NCBI GenBank assembly: GCA_022360315.1
Contig: JAKSDA010000191.1
Location: 1 to 64,000 of the forward strand
Origin: Pseudomonadota bacterium
Lineage (GTDB): Bacteria; Myxococcota_A; Polyangia; Haliangiales; Haliangiaceae
Direction: 5' to 3'
Length of the DNA: 64,000 bases
A program made the position numbers and the translations under genes. The notes beneath the pieces were generated by a model. The model made no database searches. It was not told the origin of the DNA and saw nothing but the letters and a program-made list of their open reading frames with translations. This document shows, piece after piece, positions 34,679 through 43,774 of this stretch. Position 1 is the stretch's first letter; each line of letters starts with the position of its first letter.

Positions 34679-36640
34679 ATGGAGTGGTCAAAAGACCATC
34701 CAGGTAAGACTGAGCAGTTCTGGAAAGTCGATTTCTCCAGGTACGAGGAGACGATTGATCGCGATCCGCGCGCGACGATCTTTCCGGACCGGGGCGAAGC
34801 CGGCACTGCTGAGTTCGGGGCGCTGCGCGTCCTCGAGCGTCTATTCGCTCGAGACGGGTCCTTGCCCGGCGTCCGATTCGAGCTGTTCGAAACCATTGGC
34901 ACCGGCGGCAGCGGTGTCGTGCGCAAGGCCAAGCAAACTGCGCTCGGACGCGATGTCGCAGTCAAGTCGATCAGATCGCATAAGCGGACCGAGGCTGCGA
35001 TCCGCGACCTGCTGCACGAGGCCTGGATTACGGGGTCGCTCGAGCACCCCAACATCGTGCCCGTGCACGACATCATACTCGACAAAAATGGCGATCCTCT
35101 CATCGTCCTCAAGCGCATCGAGGGGGTTTCATGGAGCCAGCTCATCGGCGATGCCGGTCGCGTGCACCAACTCTTTGGTGTGGAGGATTTGCTCGAATGG
35201 AACCTGGGCATCTTGTTACAGGTGCTCAACGCAGTGCGTTTCGCCCACAGTCGTGGCATTATTCACCGCGATATCAAACCGGACAACGTGATGATCGGCC
35301 AGTTTGGCGAGGTCTATGTGGTCGACTGGGGATTGGCGGTCAGTCTCCGCAACGACGAAACAGGCCGCCTGCCGCTCGCTGCGAGGGCTACGTCCCTAGC
35401 TGGAACGCCGTGTTATATGGCGCCGGAAATGCTCGGGGACAGCGAATATCCGATCACCGAGCGTACCGACATCTACCTCGTTGGCTCGGTACTTCACGAA
35501 ATTCTCACCGGGCATCCGCCGCATATGGGCAGGGATGCGATGGCGATCATCGGCAGTGTGGTGACTTCGAATCCAGAGTTCCCGGCAGATGCACCCGAGG
35601 GGCTGGTCCGCATCTGTCGCCGCGCCATGGACCCCGATCCCGACGGGCGTTTCGAGAACACCGAGCAGGTACAACTGGCCATTCAGGGGTTTCTCCGTAA
35701 TCGCGGCTCGGAGCGACTGGGCAGGCAGGCCGAGACAACCCTGAGCGAGCTTGAAACCCAGCTCGCCCGGGCAGTCAAATCCGACCGGAAAATCGGGTCG
35801 AAAGAGCGCTCGGAGCTCGATTCCGGGGAGTTATCTAGTAGTCCGTCCGCTCATCGGCAGCGACTCTACCGTCTGTTCGGAGCCTGTCGTTTTGGATTTC
35901 GCGAGGCGCTGGCCGCCTGGCACGGCAACTATAAAGCCCGCGCCGGACTGCAGCGAGCCATCGTGGCGATGATCGAGTACGAACTCGCCCAGGGCGATCA
36001 GCGCGCGGCGGCTGCACTCTACGCCGAGCTGCCCGATCCGCTGGAAGACCTGCACAGGCGCATCCAGCAGGCGATCGAATTTCAGGCGGCAGAAAAGCGG
36101 CGTGCCGCCGAACTCGAACGACTCGGCCAGCAACTAGACATCCGGGTAGGCCAGCGAGCCCGCGCACTGGCGACCCTGGTCTTGGGGCTGTCTTTCACCA
36201 TCGTTCCGACCATCTGTACCTGGCAGTGGCCGTTCACCGCTTTCGACAATCATCCCAAGCTCATCGTCTGGACTGCGATTTTCGGTGTTTTTACGCTGGC
36301 GGTGGGCTATCGAATCCGCCGTTCACTGCGCGAATCGGCAGCCAATCGCCGGCTCTTCAGTTTGCTCCTACTGCTCATCGCGGCCGAGTTCCCCCTCCAG
36401 GTTGGCCTGTGGAGTGCCGGTTTCACCGCCGATGAGAGTCTTTTGGTGCACGAGTTCGTTTGGTTTTTCCTGGCCGCTATTATCGCCGTGACCTTCGACC
36501 TGCGCCTATTGCCGGCTGCTTTCGGCTATCTGGTCACTTTTTTCATCATGGCCGTATTACCCGAGTCGCGTCTGTACATCTTCAACGTGCCCCACGGTCT
36601 GCTCACCATCAACTACGTGCTCGCCTGGCGCTCGTTGTGA
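34679..36640 (+). CDS. Ser/Thr protein kinase with C-terminal polytopic membrane domain
   Basis: A 653-residue kinase. N-terminal 65 residues are unassigned, then the kinase domain: GTGGSGVV loop (74-81), Lys96, HRDIKPDN (196-203), DWG (216-218) in place of DFG, and MAPEML. DWG is seen in some active bacterial kinases and keeps the metal aspartate. A helical, charged region (about 340-490) precedes five or six hydrophobic segments at the C-terminus (starting ALATLVLGLSFTIVPTIC), which may form an integral sensor. Unlike the other kinases here it has no extracytoplasmic globular domain. It is transcribed divergently from the PP2C gene across a repeat-containing region. Confidence 0.9.
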   Translation: MEWSKDHPGKTEQFWKVDFSRYEETIDRDPRATIFPDRGEAGTAEFGALRVLERLFARDGSLPGVRFELFETIGTGGSGVVRKAKQTALGRDVAVKSIRSHKRTEAAIRDLLHEAWITGSLEHPNIVPVHDIILDKNGDPLIVLKRIEGVSWSQLIGDAGRVHQLFGVEDLLEWNLGILLQVLNAVRFAHSRGIIHRDIKPDNVMIGQFGEVYVVDWGLAVSLRNDETGRLPLAARATSLAGTPCYMAPEMLGDSEYPITERTDIYLVGSVLHEILTGHPPHMGRDAMAIIGSVVTSNPEFPADAPEGLVRICRRAMDPDPDGRFENTEQVQLAIQGFLRNRGSERLGRQAETTLSELETQLARAVKSDRKIGSKERSELDSGELSSSPSAHRQRLYRLFGACRFGFREALAAWHGNYKARAGLQRAIVAMIEYELAQGDQRAAAALYAELPDPLEDLHRRIQQAIEFQAAEKRRAAELERLGQQLDIRVGQRARALATLVLGLSFTIVPTICTWQWPFTAFDNHPKLIVWTAIFGVFTLAVGYRIRRSLRESAANRRLFSLLLLLIAAEFPLQVGLWSAGFTADESLLVHEFVWFFLAAIIAVTFDLRLLPAAFGYLVTFFIMAVLPESRLYIFNVPHGLLTINYVLAWRSL

Positions 36641-36646
36641 GTCCAT

Positions 36647-38923
36647 TCAGCGATGCAACTCGCGAGCGGCCTGGGCCGTCATATTGCTAGCCACACCCCA
36701 GCGCGATTTGGACCAGCTGCGACGGTTGGCGAGAAATACGGCCATCGGATCGCCGACAAAGCGAAATTCCAATGGACGTTTGGCGGCGAGGTCGTTTTGT
36801 TCCAACGGGTCGCTGGGGAGGTCGTAGAGCATCCAGGGCTTGCTCTGACGGATCACGCGCACCTTCCAGCGGTCGAGGCGCATGGCAAAGCGGTCGGTGG
36901 GTAGGGACGAAAATGTCGGACGAGGATAACCGCGACCCACTCCGTGGGCCAGCGGGATCAGAGACTGGCCGGCGATATGGTCCGGTCTGTCCTGGCCGAG
37001 CGCGTCCAGAATGGTCGGAAAGACATCCACCTGCTCGGTACCCTCCTCGACTACGGTGGCTGGTATCAGAGGTGGATAGTGTATGAGCAGTGGAATATGC
37101 ACCATGGGCTCGCGCAGTGCGTAGCCGTGGCCACACCGACCGTGCTCGAATAGCTCCTCACCGTGGTCGGCAGTGATAATGATCATGGTTTCATCGGCAA
37201 TTCCCCACTCATCGAGTTTGTCGAGCATTTTGCCGACATAGTAGTCCTGGTAGCTGATGTCGGAGGTGTAGATCGCGCGAATGCGCTGAACATCGCGCGG
37301 ATCGGGCTCCCACACACATCCCCTGTGGCCGGGGACCATTTTCAACATTCCGCCGGTGACTTCATCCTTAAAAATGCCTCTGTACGGTGTTTTATCGTAT
37401 TTGGATATCCATGGTTCGTATGCGATCCACGGCTTGTGGGTATCGATCGTGCCGAGAAATAGAAAGAACGGCGTATTGGTTTTTTTCTCCAGCGCGGCAA
37501 TGGCGACGTCGAAGAGTACGGATGAGGGAACGCGCCCGGCCATTCGGTTGCCGTAGCCGTCCCGCATGAGATTGCGGTAAACGTCGAAGCCCCGCCCAAT
37601 ACCGCGCTTCTTGGTGGCATATCCGTTCGCCGTGACACCCACGTTGTAGAAGCCGAGGTCTTTCATGACCGGTCCCAGCACAGCCAGATCCCGCGCCAAT
37701 CGATGCCGCCTCAGCCAGCCCAGGCCGTGTTGGATCGAGTACAACCCTGTGAACAGGGCTCCGTGCCCCGCCTGCGACTCGGGACCCTGACTGTAGGTTC
37801 GCAAGAAGACTGCGCCTTTTTGGGCCAGCCGCTGCATATTGGGTACCTCGGCCACGGCGCGGGGGTTGAACAGCTTGATGTAATCAGCACGCAGCGTATC
37901 CATGACCCACAGGACCACGTACTTGGGCGGCTTGCCCTTGCGCCGCGAAACAGCGGTATCCGATGGAGCCTTGCCGGGTACTGTCAGGGCAGCGTGGTCG
38001 ATGCGAGCGAGAGGACATGCCCGAGCCGTGAGTTCCACCCGGGCGATCCGACCGGACAGGGGTGATAGATCGACATGGCTGCTTGCCCCGCGCAATACTC
38101 CGGTCACCGAATCGCCCTCGTGCACAGACGCGGTGACCGCCACCTCACACGCGGGATCGCGCACCTTGGCGGTGAGACGAGCGCTGGCCGGAATCTTCAG
38201 GTGATAGGCGAGACCGCTGTTGTGGGGCAGAATCAACCCCGACGAGTCGTCGCCCGGTGAGTCGTCGGGTGACTTGTAAATCGGCATGAGGCGGTCGATA
38301 TCCCCGGGGTCTTCTCCGATCGAGATCCACTGCACGGCTGGTCGCTTACCCCGCCCAAATTTCAGCCTGAGGCGATTTTCACCGCTTTTGAACCGACCCC
38401 GGGCTACCGGTACTTGAACGATTTGCCAACCCTTGCGCAGCCAGATCTTGTCCTTGCCGGCCCCGCTGCTCTGTTTTCCATTGATCGAGACCTTCAGCCG
38501 GGTCGATTTCGGCGCATGGAGCCTCATCGCGATAGTGGTTGTTCCGGCCGCCTGAGAGGAGGTGAGTGGAACCTGCAGTTTGGCGCGCCGGCGTGGCAGC
38601 GCGACTTTGATACCGTCGATCTCCCGGCCCGGCGACCAGGTCTTCTCGGGCATCGAGAAATTGGTATACTTGACAAACCCGGCCGAGCCAGCATCCAGAA
38701 GCAGACCGCCTCTCCACTGCAAGTGGGCCAGCAGGCGATTGTCGACCAACGAGAACACGCCGTGGCGTGGCTGGGCGGACACCACGGCATTGCTGTGGAA
38801 CGACTGGACCATCGGAGGGTCCGGATCTGATTCCGCAGGGCCAGAGTGACCTGGCGATTGAGTGGTGCCGGACCCGCCGCAACCCAGTACGATGCCGACA
38901 ATCATTGCCAAGACCAGAAGCAT
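36647..38923 (-). CDS. Sulfatase/alkaline-phosphatase-superfamily lipoprotein
   Basis: A 758-residue enzyme. The signal sequence ends in VGIVLGC, a lipobox. Residues 40-300 are beta-rich with no known domain; the catalytic domain starts near 325 with VLWVMDTLRADYI. Metal ligands are visible there, at DTHKPW and at ITADHGEELFEHG. The nucleophile region reads GPESQAGHGALFTGL, so Ser occupies the place where true sulfatases have the Cys of CxPxR; formylglycine maturation is therefore unlikely, and a phosphatase or phosphotransferase-like activity should be considered. ATG 38923 starts a signal core without positive charges. In-frame codons upstream encode Lys/Arg-rich residues, with a CTG at 38980, so the start may lie further out. 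Confidence 0.85.
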   Translation of the reverse strand: MLLVLAMIVGIVLGCGGSGTTQSPGHSGPAESDPDPPMVQSFHSNAVVSAQPRHGVFSLVDNRLLAHLQWRGGLLLDAGSAGFVKYTNFSMPEKTWSPGREIDGIKVALPRRRAKLQVPLTSSQAAGTTTIAMRLHAPKSTRLKVSINGKQSSGAGKDKIWLRKGWQIVQVPVARGRFKSGENRLRLKFGRGKRPAVQWISIGEDPGDIDRLMPIYKSPDDSPGDDSSGLILPHNSGLAYHLKIPASARLTAKVRDPACEVAVTASVHEGDSVTGVLRGASSHVDLSPLSGRIARVELTARACPLARIDHAALTVPGKAPSDTAVSRRKGKPPKYVVLWVMDTLRADYIKLFNPRAVAEVPNMQRLAQKGAVFLRTYSQGPESQAGHGALFTGLYSIQHGLGWLRRHRLARDLAVLGPVMKDLGFYNVGVTANGYATKKRGIGRGFDVYRNLMRDGYGNRMAGRVPSSVLFDVAIAALEKKTNTPFFLFLGTIDTHKPWIAYEPWISKYDKTPYRGIFKDEVTGGMLKMVPGHRGCVWEPDPRDVQRIRAIYTSDISYQDYYVGKMLDKLDEWGIADETMIIITADHGEELFEHGRCGHGYALREPMVHIPLLIHYPPLIPATVVEEGTEQVDVFPTILDALGQDRPDHIAGQSLIPLAHGVGRGYPRPTFSSLPTDRFAMRLDRWKVRVIRQSKPWMLYDLPSDPLEQNDLAAKRPLEFRFVGDPMAVFLANRRSWSKSRWGVASNMTAQAARELHR

Positions 38924-39340
38924 GACCGCGATTATGTCACGAGCTTTTTTCGAGGTCCGCTTTTTGGTAGAGCTGGGCAGTGCTCGATCGGGCCCTGCGC
39001 GTGGTTGTGAACGGACCGGGACCTGCTCAGTCGCCCCCGGTGGAAGAGCCGATCAGATCGGTCCCGAGTATAGTTTTCAGTCCCTCGCGAGCGCAGCCGA
39101 TGGCCGCGGATATGTTACCTGCATAATTCCTCGTACTCGATACAATGTTCAATATCTACAGGCGCATATTCCTCCTCGAATCAGCGCGGGTTGATATCTG
39201 CATTCCATCCACGCAATGCGCGGGCTCTAACATGAAAAAAGCCGCTCACAGGCTGCGAGCGGCTTTTCGGTGATAAGGCATCGACCGTACACCGTCAAGC
39301 GAAAATAACCTCCAATTGGGTCGGCCAAAACGCCCGCATA
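38924..39340. other. Intergenic region with promoter and terminator between two minus-strand genes
   Basis: 417 bp. The right part holds the terminator at 39235-39267 for the upstream operon. The remainder should carry the sulfatase promoter on the minus strand; TTGAAC and AATTAT occur there (about 39125-39155) with an 18-bp spacer. No coding frame of interest. Confidence 0.45.
39235..39267 (-). terminator. Rho-independent terminator of the sugar-salvage operon
   Basis: GCCGCTC (39241-39247) pairs perfectly with GAGCGGC (39257-39263). The stem is preceded by six A and followed by four T on the plus strand, so on the minus strand the hairpin is followed by six T. It lies 74 bp beyond the stop of the SSS transporter and could also act weakly in the other direction. 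Confidence 0.85.
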
Positions 39341-41056
39341 TCATCCTCGAGCGATCATGTAGAACACCGAGACGATCGCTCCGACCAGGAGCCAGCCGAT
39401 GGCAAAGCCGGCGATCGATTTGCGGCTGGGTATGGGAATTTCCCAATAACTGCTGTCAAACAGTACCCGCCTGGGTGGAATTACTGCGCCTTCGGGCAGT
39501 GTGCACGGAGCCTTGCTCTCTGCCTCCCCAGTTACCGGCGTCCTGGTCAGGGCGTAAAACGTATCCAGCTTGCTGCCATCTACCGGGCGGGTGAACAAGC
39601 TGACCAGCACGCCGGCCATGAGCGCTGCGGTAAGGTAAAAAAACATCTGCCACGGCAGGTATATGGAGAGCCCGGAGCCGGTCTCCACCACGAATTGCAG
39701 CTCTTGCGAAAACGGCAACTCGTCCAGCAAATCGAGCATGCTGTCGCGAGTTGTCAACCACCACATGGCGAACCCGCTCAGGGTAGAGGCCCATGCCCCG
39801 GCAACGGTGGTTTTTCGCCAGAATAGACCCAGCCAGAACGCCACTCCCATCATCGATGCCACCTTCCACACGATTTCCAGCCCCGCGATGACATCGTCCA
39901 GCCAATAGGCGAACGCCACGCTCGAGCCCACGACCACCAGCGCGGAAGCGCGGGCTACCAGGAGATAGTGACGGGGGGATTTCCCCGGTAGCAGCGGCCT
40001 GTAGAGATTCTCGGCGAACAGACCAGAAGACGCGATCATGAACGAATCGCAGGTACTCATGACGGACGCGACCAGAGCTGCGAGAAAGATACCGAGCAAT
40101 CCGGGCATGATGGCTGGCAAAAAATCTCGCGCCATCTTGCCGTACACCATGTCTGGATGAATGTCCGCTCCACCAAAATAACTCACAGCGGCAAGCCCGG
40201 TCAGGCACCAGGCAATGGTACAAATGCGCTTGACAAAATTGCCTCCCATATAGCCGATCTGCCCGTCGAGCTCGTTGCGCACCGCCGCACAGTTACTCAT
40301 CGTGTGGGGCTGAGCCACGATTCCTACCAGCGCATTGATGGCGATCATCACGATGTAAAAAAGACCGATCTCGCCAGGAGCGACCAGCGAAAACATGTCC
40401 TTGTCGGTCACGATCTTGGGGATTTCACGGTGTAGCCCGGCCAGACCGTCGACCGCCTCCAACACATAGGGGAGCAGGAGAAACGAGAAAATGATGGTCA
40501 GTATGCCCTGAATGAAATCGGTCACGATGGCCGCGCTCAGGCCCCCGGCCATCCCGTACACCACAAACAAGATCGTCATGAGAATGATGGCCGCGTCGCT
40601 CGAGATCTGGCCGCCCGTTCCGGCGTCGATGACCGCGCCCGAACCCTTGAGCATCACTCCCATGTTGACCGTGTACCAGAGCAAACCCACCACAGCAAAA
40701 AGTATACTGACACTGCGGTCGTATCGCGCCTCGAACACGTCGGCCGTGGTCAGGGCGCGAAATCGCCTCATGATCGGAGCGATGAGCCAGTAAAACGGCG
40801 TGCAGAATAGGTAGAGCCATTGGTACCAGATGCCGGTTAAACCATTGGTGTACGTCTTTGACGCCACGCTTACTGCCTGGTCAGAATGGGTACCGGTGCC
40901 AAAGGCGTGCATGAGCATCATGGCCTTGCCGAACCGGCGCGGCATAACGAAATCAGCCATGCTCTTTACCGTCCTGGCAGCCCACGTCCCAATCACAATA
41001 ATGCCGACAAAATAGGCGAACAGTACCAAAATATCAGCTATATGTAGTCCAAACAT
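39341..41056 (-). CDS. Sodium:solute symporter (SSS family)
   Basis: A 571-residue polytopic protein of the SSS/LeuT-fold family. It starts with a transmembrane helix (ADILVLFAYFVGIIVIGTWA), and the loop FGTGTHSDQAVSVA resembles the first core helix of sugar symporters such as SGLT relatives. About 12-13 hydrophobic segments are visible; ASVMSTCDSFMIASSG is the conserved sodium-site helix. It should import a small solute with Na+. The start is 9 bp after the nucleotidyltransferase stop, so it is the last gene of a three-gene operon with a sugar kinase and a nucleotidyltransferase, suggesting uptake of a sugar or sugar acid. The terminator at 39235 ends the unit. Confidence 0.9.
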   Translation of the reverse strand: MFGLHIADILVLFAYFVGIIVIGTWAARTVKSMADFVMPRRFGKAMMLMHAFGTGTHSDQAVSVASKTYTNGLTGIWYQWLYLFCTPFYWLIAPIMRRFRALTTADVFEARYDRSVSILFAVVGLLWYTVNMGVMLKGSGAVIDAGTGGQISSDAAIILMTILFVVYGMAGGLSAAIVTDFIQGILTIIFSFLLLPYVLEAVDGLAGLHREIPKIVTDKDMFSLVAPGEIGLFYIVMIAINALVGIVAQPHTMSNCAAVRNELDGQIGYMGGNFVKRICTIAWCLTGLAAVSYFGGADIHPDMVYGKMARDFLPAIMPGLLGIFLAALVASVMSTCDSFMIASSGLFAENLYRPLLPGKSPRHYLLVARASALVVVGSSVAFAYWLDDVIAGLEIVWKVASMMGVAFWLGLFWRKTTVAGAWASTLSGFAMWWLTTRDSMLDLLDELPFSQELQFVVETGSGLSIYLPWQMFFYLTAALMAGVLVSLFTRPVDGSKLDTFYALTRTPVTGEAESKAPCTLPEGAVIPPRRVLFDSSYWEIPIPSRKSIAGFAIGWLLVGAIVSVFYMIARG

Positions 41057-41065
41057 ATCCCCTCC

Positions 41066-41875
41066 TCAGTCGTCGCAGTGTGCTCCCACCTCGGTTGCCG
41101 TCGCCGCTGCCAGTGACGAGAATAAGCGATTTACATCACGGTAACTATCGAGATTTCCCACATCATATGGGGCCTCGGCAAGAGAAAATGCATATACTGG
41201 CCGGCGCTTGCATATCCATGTTACAAAATGGCCCGGAGCATCTGGATTGTTTCCCTCGGCGAGATAACGCTCGACCTCATCCAGAGTGTCGCGGGTGTAC
41301 GCGTAGATCGGAGGAGCTGCCCACTGAGTGGCCGGTTCTTCCGGCTTCTCGGCGAATGCGGCCACCCGTCCGTCGCGGTCCAAAATGGCCACTCCACTGC
41401 GGCGCAACCGCTCGACATCGATCTGCCGGTAGACGCCGATCACATCGGTTGCCCGCTTTCGAAAAAAATCGACCATGTCTTGCAACCCAAAAGTAAACAC
41501 GTTATCTCCAGCCAAGACCAATAAGTCAGAGAAATCATCAGACGGTAGTCCAGGACAGGGAGGAGAAGCTAATTGAGTGAGGGCAAACTGAATATCACCA
41601 ATCGCGCCCCGCCGGCCTTCTTCGCTGCTGGTGCCGTCGTCGAGGATATGTAGGTTGATGCCGAAATTGCACCCATCGGCCCATTCTGTGAATTGATCGT
41701 AGAACTTGTGATTGGTGACCAAAACGACATCGTTTATCTGCTCCACCTCGGCTACTCGTTCGATGATATGGTCGATAATTGGCCTTCCGCCTACCGGCAA
41801 AAGGGGTTTTGCGCGATGTCTGGTGAGCGGATACATCCGGATAGCATAGCCAGCTGCCAAGATCAGAGCTTTCAT
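41066..41875 (-). CDS. Sugar-1-phosphate nucleotidyltransferase
   Basis: A 269-residue NTP-transferase (GT-A fold), the family that turns a sugar 1-phosphate and NTP into an NDP-sugar. N-terminal LILAAGYAIRMYPLT with KPLLPVGG is the nucleotide-binding signature, LVLAGDNVF is the metal-aspartate motif, and AEKPEEP is the typical mid-domain strand. Length matches glucose-1-phosphate thymidylyltransferase-type enzymes. It overlaps the GHMP kinase stop by four bases (ATGA arrangement) and precedes the transporter by 9 bp. Together these suggest that an imported sugar is phosphorylated at C1 and activated to a nucleotide sugar. The nucleotide and sugar specificity cannot be read here. Confidence 0.92.
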   Translation of the reverse strand: MKALILAAGYAIRMYPLTRHRAKPLLPVGGRPIIDHIIERVAEVEQINDVVLVTNHKFYDQFTEWADGCNFGINLHILDDGTSSEEGRRGAIGDIQFALTQLASPPCPGLPSDDFSDLLVLAGDNVFTFGLQDMVDFFRKRATDVIGVYRQIDVERLRRSGVAILDRDGRVAAFAEKPEEPATQWAAPPIYAYTRDTLDEVERYLAEGNNPDAPGHFVTWICKRRPVYAFSLAEAPYDVGNLDSYRDVNRLFSSLAAATATEVGAHCDD

Positions 41876-43143
41876 ATGATCTCTGCGCCTTCATCGGAGT
41901 GGCAATTAAAAAAACCGTAGCCGTCACGGCGATCGGGATACTGTGCCAGATAGTCTCGGGTAACCCGGCCGCGGATGGCCTCGCTGTGGGTTGGGTCGAT
42001 GAGAGCGACACAGCATCCCCGGAATCCGGCACCACTGAACCGGGCCCCGTATACTCCTTCGGTCGCACATAGAAGCTCGTAGAGAGAGACCAGCTCGGCA
42101 CATCCACAGCGGTAATTGTGGATCGAGCTGTGGCCGGACTCTCTCATCAGCTGGCCGAACTGCAAAAGATCGCCGCTGTGCCACGCCTCGAGCCCGGCTC
42201 GCACGCGGGCGACCTCGCCAAAGTAGTGGGCCGCGCGCCGCCGCAATCCATCGGGCAGTTGTCCTCCCACCTCCACAAATACCTGGTATGGTACACTGCG
42301 GAGCACTGGTTTAGCCGGACCATGTGGCCCGGACACATCCGTCTCGGGCTTATCGTCGCCATATTCGCGATGTCCGGCTTCGCGCAGCAGGATGGCTGCG
42401 GCCTCTCGGCATTCGGCTACGTGCTTGTTGAAGTCGGTATCGATCAGACGGCCCACGACTCCCGAGTACACCAGGGCGATGGCAAATTGCGATTGTTGGC
42501 CGGGAAAACGTATGTGCTGGTAGTCTCCGCTATGACAATCCATATGGGTGAGCTGACCGCGACGGCCCAACAAGATCATACTCTGGTCCAGGATACCATT
42601 GTCTAACCCGAGATAAGTATTTTCGATATATTGATCGAGTTCGATGTTCTCGCGAGCAGTGACCGCGATGTTGTTGGCGGCTTCGAGGGCGAGCAGGCAG
42701 GCGACGCCCAGTGCAGCAGAGGAGCTCACGCCTCCGGTCGGCAGTCCGCCCGAAATGATACCGTCGACACCGGCGGTGAGGGGATAGGTGCGGAGCAGGG
42801 CGCGGGCAGCGCCCCTCGCGTAGTTGCCCCAATCGCCCGGCCGTCTCGCCGGGATGTCGTGGTAGGAAAATTCGACACTGCCCGGAAAATCCATACTGAG
42901 CAGCCTGACTGTGGGCTGCTCGGTCGGAACGAATGCGAGCAGAATACTCCGGTCGATGGCCATTCCCGACACTTCGCCGCCCTGGTGATCGATGTGTGCG
43001 CCCAGGGGACATACTCGAAAGGGCGCACGCACGACCGAGATGTCGGAATGGTGAGCCCCGTATTGTTCTCGTACCTTGGCCTTCAGAAACTCGATAGTTT
43101 CTCCGCGATCGAAGACGTGGTATTTGTGCAACTGGCTCACCAT
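41872..43143 (-). CDS. GHMP sugar kinase, galacturonokinase/galactokinase-like
   Basis: A 423-residue GHMP kinase. The N-terminal signature reads FRVCPLGAHIDHQGG; this is the version of plant galacturonokinase (ICPLGAHIDHQGG), not the GExTDYNGG of ordinary galactokinase. The phosphate-binding loop is GGLPTGGVSSSAALG (about 132-146) and the third motif is FSGAGFRGCCVALI. The enzyme would make sugar (or uronic acid) 1-phosphate from ATP. It is the first gene of the operon with the nucleotidyltransferase (4-bp overlap) and the SSS transporter, the minimal set for salvage of a monosaccharide to an NDP-sugar. Substrate is inferred from motif resemblance only. Confidence 0.88.
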   Translation of the reverse strand: MVSQLHKYHVFDRGETIEFLKAKVREQYGAHHSDISVVRAPFRVCPLGAHIDHQGGEVSGMAIDRSILLAFVPTEQPTVRLLSMDFPGSVEFSYHDIPARRPGDWGNYARGAARALLRTYPLTAGVDGIISGGLPTGGVSSSAALGVACLLALEAANNIAVTARENIELDQYIENTYLGLDNGILDQSMILLGRRGQLTHMDCHSGDYQHIRFPGQQSQFAIALVYSGVVGRLIDTDFNKHVAECREAAAILLREAGHREYGDDKPETDVSGPHGPAKPVLRSVPYQVFVEVGGQLPDGLRRRAAHYFGEVARVRAGLEAWHSGDLLQFGQLMRESGHSSIHNYRCGCAELVSLYELLCATEGVYGARFSGAGFRGCCVALIDPTHSEAIRGRVTRDYLAQYPDRRDGYGFFNCHSDEGAEII

Positions 43144-43342
43144 CAGCTGCAGAGTATCATGCGGCCAGGTAACACCGCGACGGTACTACATGAGTCCCCT
43201 TGGAAGGGATGCAATGTGACCCCACGTGGCCTGACCGCTTCGCGCTCGGGTCATCATTTCAGGCCAAGCCAAGGGCTATTTTTTTGGACCGGGCGTTTGG
43301 GGCAAGCCCGGCCGGCGCAGAGAAGTAGAGTCTCAGCCAGGA

Positions 43343-43774
43343 TCACAAATTCAGATTCACTCGACCGGACAATGAGATGTCGCCTTTGTTTTCGTGGTCC
43401 ACGATAGGCGATGTGAAGGTCAACTCCACATCGAGCACAGCCGGCCTGACCAGTTTGACGCTGCCACTAGCCTGAACCGAGCGGTACATGAGAATTTCGG
43501 TGCCAGCCTGGTAGACGAGCCGGCTGACCGGTATCTCCTGCCCCAGCTGTATCTCGGTCAAGGGCCTGTCCATCTCGATGACCAGGCTTTCGTGAATCGG
43601 ATCAGTGCGGCGAAATAGCCGGCGCGGTGCGTGTCGCAAGTACACGAGCGTCGTGTTGCCAGGCTCAAAGCGAAGCGGTTTTTCGCCCGGCTCTGGCTGT
43701 CGAGGCCAGGCGATCTGCTGCCCGGGCAGAACCTTGCCATCAAAACTCCGAATGGATGTCGGGAACTCAGACAT
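43343..43774 (-). CDS. Hypothetical beta-rich protein, possible relative of the lipoprotein three genes upstream
   Basis: A 143-residue protein without signal peptide or named domain. Its C-terminal half (ILMYRSVQASGSVKL, then VELTFTSP and SGRVNLNL) parallels the C-terminal half of the lipoprotein at 44345-44896 (VMYLSFAASGTVAL, VDLQFRDP, KGRFQL), so the two probably share a beta-sandwich fold and may be paralogues. The start overlaps the end of the pentapeptide-repeat gene by eight bases, indicating translational coupling. It is the last gene of the operon beginning with the M35 protease candidate. Function unknown; an immunity or accessory role is one possibility. Confidence 0.7.
   Translation of the reverse strand: MSEFPTSIRSFDGKVLPGQQIAWPRQPEPGEKPLRFEPGNTTLVYLRHAPRRLFRRTDPIHESLVIEMDRPLTEIQLGQEIPVSRLVYQAGTEILMYRSVQASGSVKLVRPAVLDVELTFTSPIVDHENKGDISLSGRVNLNL

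Noticed and set aside
43281..43320. GC hairpin CCGGGC...GCCCGG with a T run beside it as terminator
   Set aside because: The T run lies before the stem on the plus strand, so on either strand the stem is not followed by T. It cannot be a classical rho-independent terminator.
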